The notes under the pieces are model-generated. The model did no database searches, had not been told where the DNA came from, and saw only the letters and a program-made list of their open reading frames with translations. From contig NZ_JARVTG010000001.1 of NCBI RefSeq assembly GCF_029846635.1, positions 1,456,501 to 1,520,500 of the forward strand: a stretch of DNA of 64,000 nucleotides, in the 5' to 3' direction. Both the position numbers and the translations under genes were made by a program. Below, piece by piece: positions 37,471 through 46,016 of the stretch. Numbering within the stretch: position 1 is the first letter of the stretch; each line of letters starts with the position of its first letter. This DNA is from Pokkaliibacter sp. MBI-7 (GTDB taxonomy: Bacteria > Pseudomonadota > Gammaproteobacteria > Pseudomonadales > Balneatricaceae).

Positions 37471-38805
37471 GTGAACAACCAGGCACAGGTAAACGTCAGC
37501 TGGTTCCGCCATAGCTCGCCCTACATCAATGCCCACCGTGGCAAAACCTTTGTACTGATGCTGGGGGGTGAGGCGCTGGAGCACCCCAACTTCGCCAATA
37601 TCATTCACGACATCAGCCTGCTCAACAGTCTGGGGGTACGACTGGTACTGGTGTATGGCACCCGCCCGCAGATCGAGGCTCGACTGCAGGAGCGAGGCCT
37701 GCCAAGCCGCATGTATCAGCACCAGCGCATCACCGACGAAGCCACCCTGAACTGTGTGAAAGAAGCGGTCGGTCTCGCCCGTATTGATATCGAGGCCCAG
37801 CTGTCACTCGGTCTGGCCAACTCACCGATGTTCAATGCCCAGATCCGCGTGATCGGTGGCAATGTGGTGACGGCCCGCCCTCTGGGAGTCCGTGACGGGC
37901 AGGACATGTGCTACACCGGCGAAGTCCGGCGGGTGGATGCCAACGCCATCAATCGTTTGCTGGCAGAGGGTAACATTGTCGTCCTGTCCAACCTGGGTTA
38001 CTCCCCCACCGGTGAAGTGTTCAACCTGTCAGTGGAAGATGTGGCTACCCGCACCGCCACGGCCCTCAGGGCAGACAAGCTGATTGCCTTTGGCGATGAG
38101 CCGGGGGTGGTCAACAAGGATGGTGAGGTGATCAACGAGCTGCTGGCAGCCAAAGCCGAGCGTCTGGTGAAACAGCATCTGGCCAGTCTGGGTGAGCATG
38201 ATCCCATCAGCCAGCTGGCGCGTATCCTGAAAGCACTGGTGGACGCCTGCCGGGGAGGGGTAAAACGCACCCATCTGATTTCCTACCAGACCGATGGCGC
38301 GCTGCTTACCGAGCTGTTCAGCCGCGAAGGCTCCGGCACCATGGTGATTCAGGAATCGTATGAACAGATGCGTCAGGCCACTATTGAGGATGTCGGTGGC
38401 CTGATTGAGCTGCTGCGTCCGATGGAAGAGGCAGGCATTCTGGTGCGCCGTTCACGCGAGCTGCTGGAGGCTGAGATTGAGCGTTTTACCGTGGTGGATC
38501 GTGACGGCACCATCATAGGCTGTATGGCGCTTTATCCCTTCCCCGATGAAGGTTGTGCTGAGCTGGCCTGTGTTGCCGTGCATTCTGAGTATCGGGGCGA
38601 TGATCGCGGTCTGCAGATGCTGGAACATATTGAGCGACGGGCCCGTGAAATGGGCCTGAGTGAACTGTTTGTACTGACCACACGCACGGCTCACTGGTTT
38701 GTAGAAAACGGCTTTGTGCTGAGTCCGCTGACCCGTCTGCCTGCGAAGAAGAAAGAACTCTACAACTACCAGCGCAACTCCAAGGTGTTTTTCAAAACCC
38801 TGTAG
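37471..38805 (+). CDS. argA: N-acetylglutamate synthase ArgA
   Basis: ArgA acetylates glutamate from acetyl-CoA, the first committed arginine step, and is usually inhibited by arginine. The 444-residue protein has the classic layout: an amino-acid-kinase domain (WFRHSSPYINAHRGKTFVLM, LVYGTRPQIEARL) to about residue 285, then a GNAT domain (GCMALYPFPDEGCAELACVAVHSEYRG; ELFVLTTRTAHWFVENGF). The start is GTG 37471, which gives the family N-terminus; GAGG is 13 nt upstream, rather distant. Confidence 0.95.
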   Translation: MNNQAQVNVSWFRHSSPYINAHRGKTFVLMLGGEALEHPNFANIIHDISLLNSLGVRLVLVYGTRPQIEARLQERGLPSRMYQHQRITDEATLNCVKEAVGLARIDIEAQLSLGLANSPMFNAQIRVIGGNVVTARPLGVRDGQDMCYTGEVRRVDANAINRLLAEGNIVVLSNLGYSPTGEVFNLSVEDVATRTATALRADKLIAFGDEPGVVNKDGEVINELLAAKAERLVKQHLASLGEHDPISQLARILKALVDACRGGVKRTHLISYQTDGALLTELFSREGSGTMVIQESYEQMRQATIEDVGGLIELLRPMEEAGILVRRSRELLEAEIERFTVVDRDGTIIGCMALYPFPDEGCAELACVAVHSEYRGDDRGLQMLEHIERRAREMGLSELFVLTTRTAHWFVENGFVLSPLTRLPAKKKELYNYQRNSKVFFKTL

Positions 38806-38822
38806 CTGATCTGAGTTCCCGC

Positions 38823-38853
38823 AAAACGGTACAGACCCATTCTGTACCGTTTT
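38823..38853 (+). terminator. Rho-independent terminator after argA
   Basis: A perfect 13-bp stem (AAAACGGTACAGA / TCTGTACCGTTTT) with a CCCAT loop ends in TTTTT, 17 bp after the argA stop. Confidence 0.88.
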
Positions 38854-38985
38854 TGCCAGGGACACGACTCAACGGCCTTGTACCCTCATTGGCTCTGCCA
38901 CCCCACAGCCTGCCCCATCCCTGCACTTTTCTTCAACAGACGCCGTATCCTGTCGTGCATTCTTTTCATACGGCGAACATATCGG

Positions 38986-39318
38986 CTAATTACGGGGAGG
39001 AAAGCAAGGTTTGCTCAGCACAACTTCTTCGCTGTCCGCATAGGCAATGCAGGTCAAAACACGATGGGCAGCGAGCTCACGCTGGTTGAGACCATGGGGC
39101 GTAACACCACGGTAACTGATCGCTCCGGACAGCAGGGTACACTGGCAAATTCCGCAGACGCCATTTCGACAGGCCTGACGGACAGGGACCGCCCGGGCTT
39201 GTAAAGCCGCCAGCAGGGTCGGTGAGGAAGATACATCAGCAGAGAGGGGTTGCGCCTGCAGATCAGTGGCACCGAGATCGATCTCCAGTGCCAGTTCGGG
39301 CAGTCGCAACCAGGGCAC
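38986..39318 (-). CDS. 2Fe-2S ferredoxin-like protein
   Basis: This 110-residue plant-type ferredoxin fold has cluster ligands Cys50, Cys55 and Cys58 (ACRNGVCGIC) and Cys90 (VLTC). An electron-carrier role is likely; the redox partner is unknown. GTG 39318 is preceded by GGAG at 8-nt spacing inside the end of trmB, whose stop lies 5 bp upstream, so the two are probably co-transcribed. Confidence 0.85.
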   Translation of the reverse strand: MPWLRLPELALEIDLGATDLQAQPLSADVSSSPTLLAALQARAVPVRQACRNGVCGICQCTLLSGAISYRGVTPHGLNQRELAAHRVLTCIAYADSEEVVLSKPCFPPRN

Positions 39319-39323
39319 GCGAC

Positions 39324-40049
39324 TTACTCCGTGCGCTCGAACATCAGGTCCCAGACTCCGTGGCCGAGGTTTTCACCACGACGCTGAAACTTGGTTACCG
39401 GCCGCCATTCCGGCTGCGGCGAATACTCGCCCACGCCCTGCACATTGCTGTATCCGGGAGCCATGGTCATCACTTCCATCATGTGCTCGGCATAAGGCTG
39501 CCAGTCTGTAGCCATATGGAATACGCCACCCAGCTTCAGTTTGCTGCGCAGCTTCTCGACAAAGTCAGGCTGAACGATACGGCGCTTGTGATGTTTTTTC
39601 TTCGGCCAGGGATCAGGGAAGAACAGCTGCAGGGTATCTATACTGGCATCCGCCAGACAGTCAGCCAGCACTTTGACTGCATCGTCACAATACACCCGGA
39701 CATTACTGAGACCTTGCAGGCTGACATTGTTCAGCAGGCGGCCCACACCGGGCTCATGCACTTCAATTCCGAGGAAGTTTTTATCGGGCATGGCAGCGGC
39801 CATGGCAACCATGGAGTCGCCCATACCAAAGCCAATTTCCACCACCAGAGGCGCTTCACGGCCATAAATGTCGGCAGGGTTGATCAGGCCGTTGTCCAGC
39901 TTGAGACCATAAACGGCAAAGTGCTGCTCCAGGGCGCGTTCCTGGCTGGGAGTACGGCGACCTACCCGCTTTACGAAAGAGCGCACTTCGCGCATATGAC
40001 GTTGCGGTTCAGCGGGGAGGTCAGATTGTTGTTCGTCGGTCATTGCCAT
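39324..40049 (-). CDS. trmB: tRNA (guanine-N7-)-methyltransferase TrmB
   Basis: TrmB methylates G46 of tRNA using S-adenosylmethionine. The SAM site reads VVEIGFGMGDSM and the signature FFPDPWPKKKHHKRRI is complete. Starting at ATG 40049 gives 241 residues, close to the E. coli length. The frame is open to a GTG at 40118, but the extra residues are not family-like. No strong Shine-Dalgarno decides the start. In Pseudomonas trmB follows thiS-thiG; here thiG is nearly 4 kb away. Confidence 0.94.
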   Translation of the reverse strand: MAMTDEQQSDLPAEPQRHMREVRSFVKRVGRRTPSQERALEQHFAVYGLKLDNGLINPADIYGREAPLVVEIGFGMGDSMVAMAAAMPDKNFLGIEVHEPGVGRLLNNVSLQGLSNVRVYCDDAVKVLADCLADASIDTLQLFFPDPWPKKKHHKRRIVQPDFVEKLRSKLKLGGVFHMATDWQPYAEHMMEVMTMAPGYSNVQGVGEYSPQPEWRPVTKFQRRGENLGHGVWDLMFERTE

Positions 40050-40337
40050 GCCATGAGTGAAGAGAAAGTAGCGGCCCTCAATAGGAGGCCTTTCTACCAG
40101 AGTAGTGTCGCAGGTCACAGCCCTGCCTTAACACTGATGAAAAAATAGGCGGCTATTCTAGCGCGCCAGCCATAGCGGTCAACTGCACATCCTGTAGATG
40201 CATCACACAACGAAGAGCGGCTAGCGTTATTTCAGGAATACGTTATAAACAAAGGCAGCTTTGAGTACACGCGGAACAGGTCAGGACTGACCGCCACCCA
40301 CCATTCCGACGTAAAACCGATTCCATGGGAGGATATG

Positions 40338-41273
40338 ATGTCGACACCCACCACCTATCGTCTGGTCACCCGCAGCGATTTCGACGGCCTGGTCTGCGCC
40401 GTGCTCCTTCGCCATCTTGGTCTGATCGATGACATCAAGTTTGTACACCCCAAGGATATGCAGGACGGGCTGGTCGATATCAGCGAGCGGGACATCACCA
40501 CCAACCTGCCCTATGTGGCCGGCTGCCATCTGGCCTTCGACCATCACCTGAGCGAAACCCTGCGTAACAAGGACAAGGCTGACAACCATATTATCGACCC
40601 CGAAGCGCCCTCTGCGGCCCGCGTGGTCTATGACTATTACGGTGGTACCGAGCGTTTTCCGGCCTCCTGGAACGATATGATGGAAGCCGTTGACAAGGGG
40701 GATGCCGCCCGCTTCAACCGTGAAGAAATTCTGCACCCCGAGGGCTGGGTACTGCTCAACTTCATCATGGATGCCCGCACCGGCCTTGGCCGCTTCCGTG
40801 AATTCCGCATCTCCAACTACCAGTTGATGATGGAACTGATTGCCTACTGCGCCAACCACAGCATCGAAGACATTCTGGCACTGCCCGATGTTAAAGAACG
40901 GGTGGAACTGTATTTCGATCATGCTGAAAAAGCAGTGGACCAGTTAAAACGCTGTGCCACCGTACATGGCAATCTGGTGGTACTGGACCTGCGTGACGAA
41001 GAAACCATCTACGCCACCAATCGCTTCACCATCTATGCCCTGTTCGCCGAGTGCAATATTTCCATCCACCAGATGTGGGGGCTAAAGCAGCAGAACACCG
41101 TATTTGCTGTTGGCAAATCGATTCTGAACCGCAGCTCCAACACCAATATCGGTGAGCTCTGCCTGCAATATGGTGGTGGCGGTCATGCTAACGCGGGGAC
41201 CTGTCAGGTGGCCAATGATCAGGCCAGCACCGTACTGCAGGAACTGATCAGCAAGATCAATCAGGACGGCTGA
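40338..41273 (+). CDS. DHH family phosphoesterase
   Basis: The protein has about 311 residues with DHH-superfamily motifs: TRSDFDGLVCA (motif I), FDHH (motif III, residues about 67-70) and a C-terminal DHHA1 domain ending in GGGGHANAGTCQV. Relatives include RecJ, NrnA oligoribonuclease/pAp phosphatase and exopolyphosphatase-like enzymes; the substrate is not decidable here. Two ATGs lie in tandem (40335, 40338); the second has better spacing from GGAGG. It is monocistronic, with its own terminator. Confidence 0.85.
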   Translation: MSTPTTYRLVTRSDFDGLVCAVLLRHLGLIDDIKFVHPKDMQDGLVDISERDITTNLPYVAGCHLAFDHHLSETLRNKDKADNHIIDPEAPSAARVVYDYYGGTERFPASWNDMMEAVDKGDAARFNREEILHPEGWVLLNFIMDARTGLGRFREFRISNYQLMMELIAYCANHSIEDILALPDVKERVELYFDHAEKAVDQLKRCATVHGNLVVLDLRDEETIYATNRFTIYALFAECNISIHQMWGLKQQNTVFAVGKSILNRSSNTNIGELCLQYGGGGHANAGTCQVANDQASTVLQELISKINQDG

Positions 41274-41286
41274 TTCAATCGCTCTA

Positions 41287-41330
41287 AACGCTCTGTTGGT
41301 GCGCAATCGCCCTACAGAGCGTTCATTTTT
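41287..41330 (+). terminator. Terminator after the DHH gene
   Basis: AACGCTCTGT (41287-41296) pairs with ACAGAGCGTT (41314-41323) across a 17-nt loop and is followed by CATTTTTT, 14 bp after the stop. Confidence 0.85.
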
Positions 41331-41473
41331 TGTACACATCGATACGTTTTATACCGCATTGCCGCTAACACCCTGACAGCGCCAACATTAAACTCTTGAG
41401 GAGGTGGCGGAAGTCAGGACCTCTCTCCCGCTACCATGATTGTTTGATGTCGTAGAGGGAGCCGCCAGTCATC

Positions 41474-42664
41474 ATGTCTAAAGTATTAACGCATCTTCAC
41501 AGTGTCGGTTTGCTGAGCCTGTGCCTGTTGTTCCTGCCCATTGCTGCGCAAGCTGCCACCCCACCAGACTGTCTGTCGCGCGAGTGGGTGCTGCCAGGCA
41601 AGATTCCGCAGGAGGACAGGCCTGCATATAACAAAAGCCTCAATCAATGCAATCAGGATTTGAAAGCCGCCTGGGTAGACGAAATGCGTGCAGACAACCA
41701 GTCTGATAGCACTCGCATGGTGGTGTTCTGGCACAATCACTTCACTTCCAGCATCCAGAAAGTCAGGCTACCCAATCTGATCTGGCAACAGCATGAGCTG
41801 ATCACCCGCTATGCCATGGGTAATTTTCGTGTGTTCCTGCACGCGATTGCCAAAGACCCGGCAATGCTGATTTACCTCGATGGCGTGCGTAATCTGCGGC
41901 AGGCTCCCAATGAAAACTTTGCCCGCGAAGTGCTGGAACTCTTTACTCTTGGCGAAGGCCACTACAGTGAGCAGGACGTCAAGGAAGCCGCCCGTGCTTT
42001 CACTGGCTGGAGTCTGAATAAACAGCGTCAGTTCATGTTTAACCTCAAACAGCACGATGACAGTGACAAGATCTTTATGGATCACAGCGGCAAGCTGAAC
42101 GGGGATGATATTCTCGACATTGTGCTCAACAATCCCGAAACAGCGCATTTTATTACAGAAAAGTTATGGGCCTACTGGGTAGGGAAGCCGGCACCACAAC
42201 GTGTTAACCAGCTGGCACAGGGGTTTTATCAGAACTATGAAATCGCTGATCTGATTGATGCTATCAAGGCCACAGATGAATATCGCAACCGGCCACGCAA
42301 TCAGGTCAAATCACCTGTGGAGCTGTTGATCCCCATACTGGTGAAGACCGGAAACGACCTCCCCTCCGCAGCTGTAGCCAAACAACTGCGCACGCTGGGG
42401 CAGGACCTGTTCAACCCACCCAATGTCAAGGGATGGCCTAGCGGTAATGACTGGCTGACTTCGACCTATCTGATAGACCGGCAAAATATTCTTGCAAGTT
42501 ATGGCAGGGACTATGGAAAGCGTCTGACAGAACAACAGCAGGCTTGCTCGACCGAGCCCCTTGCTGATTTGATGCCCACTCCACCATTACGCAAAACGTT
42601 TGCCAGCAGCTGCCCGCAAAAAATCGTGCAGTGGCTGACTGACCCGTCCTTCCAACTTAAATAA
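41474..42664 (+). CDS. Exported DUF1800 protein, N-terminally short
   Basis: The 396-residue protein has a Sec signal peptide ending AQA at about residue 27. The mature part matches DUF1800: VVFWHNHFTSS, NENFAREVLELFTLGEGHYSEQDVKEAARAFTGW, NPETAHFITEKLWAYWVG and LFNPPNVKGWPSGNDWL. Typical members start with about 100 further residues (a RLL.RATFG-type region), missing here. Function is unknown for the family. It is followed 12 bp later by the DUF1501 gene, its usual partner, so the two form an operon and probably act together outside the cytoplasmic membrane. Confidence 0.85.
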   Translation: MSKVLTHLHSVGLLSLCLLFLPIAAQAATPPDCLSREWVLPGKIPQEDRPAYNKSLNQCNQDLKAAWVDEMRADNQSDSTRMVVFWHNHFTSSIQKVRLPNLIWQQHELITRYAMGNFRVFLHAIAKDPAMLIYLDGVRNLRQAPNENFAREVLELFTLGEGHYSEQDVKEAARAFTGWSLNKQRQFMFNLKQHDDSDKIFMDHSGKLNGDDILDIVLNNPETAHFITEKLWAYWVGKPAPQRVNQLAQGFYQNYEIADLIDAIKATDEYRNRPRNQVKSPVELLIPILVKTGNDLPSAAVAKQLRTLGQDLFNPPNVKGWPSGNDWLTSTYLIDRQNILASYGRDYGKRLTEQQQACSTEPLADLMPTPPLRKTFASSCPQKIVQWLTDPSFQLK

Positions 42665-42676
42665 TCTGGAGGATGT

Positions 42677-43879
42677 ATGAAGCACAACACATCCAAGGCC
42701 TTTAACCCTACTCGTCGCAGTTTATTACAACTCGGTGCCGGGCTGGCGGCGATTCATGCTGTCTCACCGGTATTGGCCTGGGCCGATTCGGCACCGAAAG
42801 CCAGCAGAAAGACCGTTATTCTGGTCCAGCTGCAGGGCGGTAATGACGGCCTCAACACCCTGATCCCATACCGCCAGGACAGCTACTACGCGCTGCGCCC
42901 GACACTGCATATCAACAAGGAGCAGCAGCTTACCCTGAATGACGAACTGGCATTTCACCCCTCACTGCAAGCCTTGCTGCCCAGCTGGAATGCGGGGCAA
43001 CTGGCCCTGCTGCAGAATGTCGGCTACCCCTCACCCATCCTTTCGCATTTTCGCTCCATTGAGATCTGGGAAACCGCATCCGCCAGTGATCAATACCTGA
43101 AAAGTGGCTGGCTTGACCCTGTATTGCCGCACATGGCCAACCCTCTGCCCTGCGACGCCATCGTGCTTGGCGGGGCGCTGGGGCCTCTCAATGGCACCCG
43201 CGGACGTGTACTGGCACTGGATGGTAATCTGGATCAGTTTCTTAAGCGCCAGCATGTCTTCAACATGCAGTATGGCCAACAGAGTAGTGGCGAACAGCAG
43301 GCTATTGTAAGGCTGCAACAGCAAGTGAATCAGGGTGTTGCCTGGCTCAACAAACTGCATGACAGTGAGCAACCCGTTAACACCACCTTCCCCAGGCATC
43401 CGTTCGGTATGCAGGCCAACAATGTTGCCCGCTTGATGGGAATGGGAGCAGAACTGCCGGTGTACAAGCTGGCACTGGGAAGCTTTGATACCCATCGGGG
43501 GCAAGCTAATACCCACGCCCAGCTGCTGAAAGTCTTCGCTGAATCCATGTCAGCCCTGCGCACCGCACTGATCGACAGCGGTCACTGGGACAACACACTG
43601 GTCATGACCTTTTCGGAGTTTGGTAGAAGACCGAAGGAAAATGGCTCCGGTGGCACCGATCACGGTACCGGTGCGCCCGTATTTGTTATGGGCGGGCAGG
43701 TCAAAGGGGGCGTGTACGGAGATACCTTCGATCTGTCTCAGCTGACCGATAATGGCAACATGACGTACGGACTGGACTTCCACTCGCTCTACCAGAGCGT
43801 GGTCAGTGAGGTCTGGCAGCTGGACTATGCCTTGCCGGACAAGCCTGCACCGTTGCCCTTTAAATTACTGACAGCCTGA
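42677..43879 (+). CDS. Exported DUF1501 protein (Tat substrate)
   Basis: The 400-residue protein has a twin-arginine signal (NPTRRSLLQLGAG) and an AWA-type cleavage region near residue 36. ILVQLQGGNDGLNTLIPYR, LLQNVGYPSPILSHFRSIEIWET, LALGSFDTHRGQ, VMTFSEFGRRPKENGSGGTDHGTGAPVFVMGG and DFHSLYQSV are DUF1501 landmarks. The fold is thought to resemble alkaline phosphatase/sulfatase-type enzymes, but no activity is established. Tat export implies folding with a cofactor in the cytoplasm. GGAGG lies 5 nt before the ATG. It is paired with DUF1800. Confidence 0.88.
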   Translation: MKHNTSKAFNPTRRSLLQLGAGLAAIHAVSPVLAWADSAPKASRKTVILVQLQGGNDGLNTLIPYRQDSYYALRPTLHINKEQQLTLNDELAFHPSLQALLPSWNAGQLALLQNVGYPSPILSHFRSIEIWETASASDQYLKSGWLDPVLPHMANPLPCDAIVLGGALGPLNGTRGRVLALDGNLDQFLKRQHVFNMQYGQQSSGEQQAIVRLQQQVNQGVAWLNKLHDSEQPVNTTFPRHPFGMQANNVARLMGMGAELPVYKLALGSFDTHRGQANTHAQLLKVFAESMSALRTALIDSGHWDNTLVMTFSEFGRRPKENGSGGTDHGTGAPVFVMGGQVKGGVYGDTFDLSQLTDNGNMTYGLDFHSLYQSVVSEVWQLDYALPDKPAPLPFKLLTA

Positions 43880-43922
43880 AGCGGAAGACGTTATCGATCC
43901 GGTGTACTTATACAGACCCCAA

Positions 43923-43956
43923 GCGGCGGCCGCGCAACCGTATGCGCGGCCGCCGC
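43923..43956. terminator. Strong GC hairpin between DUF1501 and thiG
   Basis: A perfect 14-bp, all but one G/C stem (43923-43936 with 43943-43956) with a 6-nt loop lies between convergent genes. There is no T-tract, so it may act as a transcription block or need Rho. Confidence 0.7.
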
Positions 43957-43985
43957 GTTGCAGGTACAGAAACCGGAGTTAACCG

Positions 43986-44771
43986 TTAGCGGAAAATCGT
44001 GCCATCGACCGGTGATGATGCGCCACCGTACAACTTGCGGGGCATGCGTCCTGCCAGAAAAGCCTCACGGCCGGCTTCTACGGCCTTCTTCATGGCCGAT
44101 GCCATCAGCACTGGTTGCTGAGCGGCAGCAATCGCCGTATTCATCAGCACACCTTCACAACCAAGCTCCATAGCAATGGCCGCATCCGATGCAGTACCTA
44201 CTCCCGCATCAACCAGAATAGGCACTGTTGCCCGCTCAAGAATAATGCGCAGGTTGTAAGGGTTGACGATACCCAGACCAGAACCAATCAGAGAGCCCAG
44301 CGGCATTACCGCGACGCAGCCGATCTGCTCCAGCTCTTTGGCGATGATCGGGTCATCACTGGTGTAGACCATCACTTTAAAGCCTTCCCTGACCAGTACT
44401 TCTGCTGCCTTCAGGGTTTCAACCACATTGGGGTACAGGGTCTGCTGATCAGCCAGCACTTCCAGTTTGACCAGATCATGCCCATCCAGCAGTTCACGTG
44501 CCAGACGGCAGGTACGAATGGCTTCTTCGGCATTAAAGCAGCCCGCGGTATTGGGCAGGATGGTGTAACGCTCAGGGTTAATGACATCCAGTAGATTCGG
44601 TTCGCCCGGGTTCTGCCCGATATTGGTACGACGCACCGCCACGGTAACAATCTCAGCCCCGCTGGCCTCAATGGCCAGACGGGTTTCTTCCAGATCCTTG
44701 TACTTGCCGGTTCCCACCAACAGACGGGATTGATAGGTTTTTCCGGCGATTACCAGGTTGTCCTGTGACAC
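43986..44771 (-). CDS. thiG: Thiazole synthase ThiG
   Basis: ThiG builds the thiazole phosphate of thiamine from deoxyxylulose phosphate, dehydroglycine and ThiS thiocarboxylate. The 261-residue TIM-barrel protein has LLVGTGKY, AVRRTNIGQ, the Schiff-base Lys102 in DLVKLEVLAD, and PLGSLIGSGLGI with VDAGVGTASDAA for phosphate binding. The start is GTG 44771 with AGGAG 7 nt upstream. It is 75 bp downstream of thiS on the same strand. Confidence 0.96.
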   Translation of the reverse strand: MSQDNLVIAGKTYQSRLLVGTGKYKDLEETRLAIEASGAEIVTVAVRRTNIGQNPGEPNLLDVINPERYTILPNTAGCFNAEEAIRTCRLARELLDGHDLVKLEVLADQQTLYPNVVETLKAAEVLVREGFKVMVYTSDDPIIAKELEQIGCVAVMPLGSLIGSGLGIVNPYNLRIILERATVPILVDAGVGTASDAAIAMELGCEGVLMNTAIAAAQQPVLMASAMKKAVEAGREAFLAGRMPRKLYGGASSPVDGTIFR

Positions 44772-44846
44772 GATGCTTCTCCTGATCAGGCGAGCGATAG
44801 AGCAAGAATAATCTGTAGTGGGCAGAAAGGTAGTTCAGCGTCCGCC

Positions 44847-45050
44847 TCAGCCACCACCGATGGCATGGACGATTTCCACACGGTCACCGGCCTGCAGCAC
44901 GGTCTCACCATGCAGGCTACGGGGCACGATCTCCATATTGAGTTCGACGGCAATACGCTTGCCCAACAGTTCCATCTGCTCCAACAGATGGGCCAGCACG
45001 GCCCCCTCAGGCAGCTGTGTGTTCTCACCGTTTACCGATACTTCAATCAT
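44847..45050 (-). CDS. thiS: Sulfur carrier protein ThiS
   Basis: The 67-residue ubiquitin-like protein ends in Gly-Gly-Gly, the tail that is adenylated and thiocarboxylated to carry sulfur to ThiG. MIEVSVNGENTQLPEG and GDRVEIVHAIGGG are typical. No TPP riboswitch is visible in the 68 bp upstream. It lies between DUF423 and thiG on the same strand. Confidence 0.93.
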   Translation of the reverse strand: MIEVSVNGENTQLPEGAVLAHLLEQMELLGKRIAVELNMEIVPRSLHGETVLQAGDRVEIVHAIGGG

Positions 45051-45118
45051 CTCCAGAGAGCCTCAATGCGTAGTATGTGATGGATGCGTTTCCAGCTATT
45101 TTCAGAGCATGAACATAT

Positions 45119-45499
45119 TCATGCCTGTAACTGCCGCCAGGCAGCCCAGGCGACCAACCCCCAGCCGAGCAACAATCCCAGCCCACCAACAGGTGTGATG
45201 GCACCCAGCCATTTGATACCGGTCATTCCCAGTACATAGAGGCTGCCTGAAAAGATCAGCGTCCCGACAAACCAGCCCCAGGCTGCCCAGCGTAAAGCAG
45301 CAGCAGGCCAGTGAATCATCAGCAAACCGGCCAGCAACAACGCCAGCGCATGGGCCAGCTGATAATGTGCAGCGGTATTAATGACGCCAAGATGATAGTC
45401 ATCAAGGCGTGCTTTGAGACCGTGGGCAGCAAAGGCTCCCATGGCGACAGCACAAAAACCGTTGAGGGCGGCAAGCAGAATGGCCAGAGCAGGGTTCAT
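45119..45499 (-). CDS. DUF423 small membrane protein
   Basis: The 126-residue protein has about four membrane helices and the DUF423 signature GFCAVAMGAFAAHGLK near the N-terminus and TPVGGLGLLLGWGLVAWA at the end. Function is unknown. ATG 45499 follows AAGGAG with ideal spacing; the open frame extends to 45631 but without family similarity. Proximity to thiS is common in relatives. Confidence 0.9.
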   Translation of the reverse strand: MNPALAILLAALNGFCAVAMGAFAAHGLKARLDDYHLGVINTAAHYQLAHALALLLAGLLMIHWPAAALRWAAWGWFVGTLIFSGSLYVLGMTGIKWLGAITPVGGLGLLLGWGLVAWAAWRQLQA

Positions 45500-45746
45500 G
45501 ACGACTCCTTCAGCAGGCGGGGAATCATGGGAAAAAGACTGGGCCAGCATCATACTCCAGCCATGGCGAGGGCAAAACCTCAGAAACGAGCAAGAATCCG
45601 CTGTCAGCCCGACCACGACTCCAATCTTCATGGATCACAACGACATCCACCTTGCTTTTGCACGACATAAGCCCGGCAAATCATTCATTTCACTCGCTCA
45701 CAGTAACCAAATAGCGCATCTTGATCATGGTTCGACCGGGTTCTTT

Positions 45747-45755
45747 TGTTAGAAT
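45747..45755 (+). promoter_or_regulatory. Candidate extended -10 promoter for the hem operon
   Basis: TGT-TAGAAT (45747-45755) is an extended -10 match in the 517-bp DUF423/hemC gap, with no good -35. A start near 45762 would give a leader of about 255 nt. The rest of the gap shows no supported gene. Confidence 0.35.
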
Positions 45756-46016
45756 AAGGCCCATTTTCGTGACACCCCGTTCACTGGTGCTGAGTTTTTC
45801 ACCGGTGGCTTGGCTCATTTGACGGTTGCAGGTAGCCCGTTGAAACCAATCGGTCGAAACAAGGAATAATCCGTTGTGTGGCTGCGTTTACCCCTTCTGA
45901 AGACTATCAGTGGTTTTAAAGCGAAGGGTAGAGAGCGCTCAGACCGGTTGTTCATTGAATGGCCCGTATCCGCTTCAACAGACGCAACCATCGACCTCAG
46001 CTCGAAGAACAGGACC

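Noticed and set aside
45051..45118. Possible TPP riboswitch before thiS
   Set aside because: The gap is only 68 bp and contains no thi-box-like conserved segments; a riboswitch further upstream of DUF423 is also not visible.
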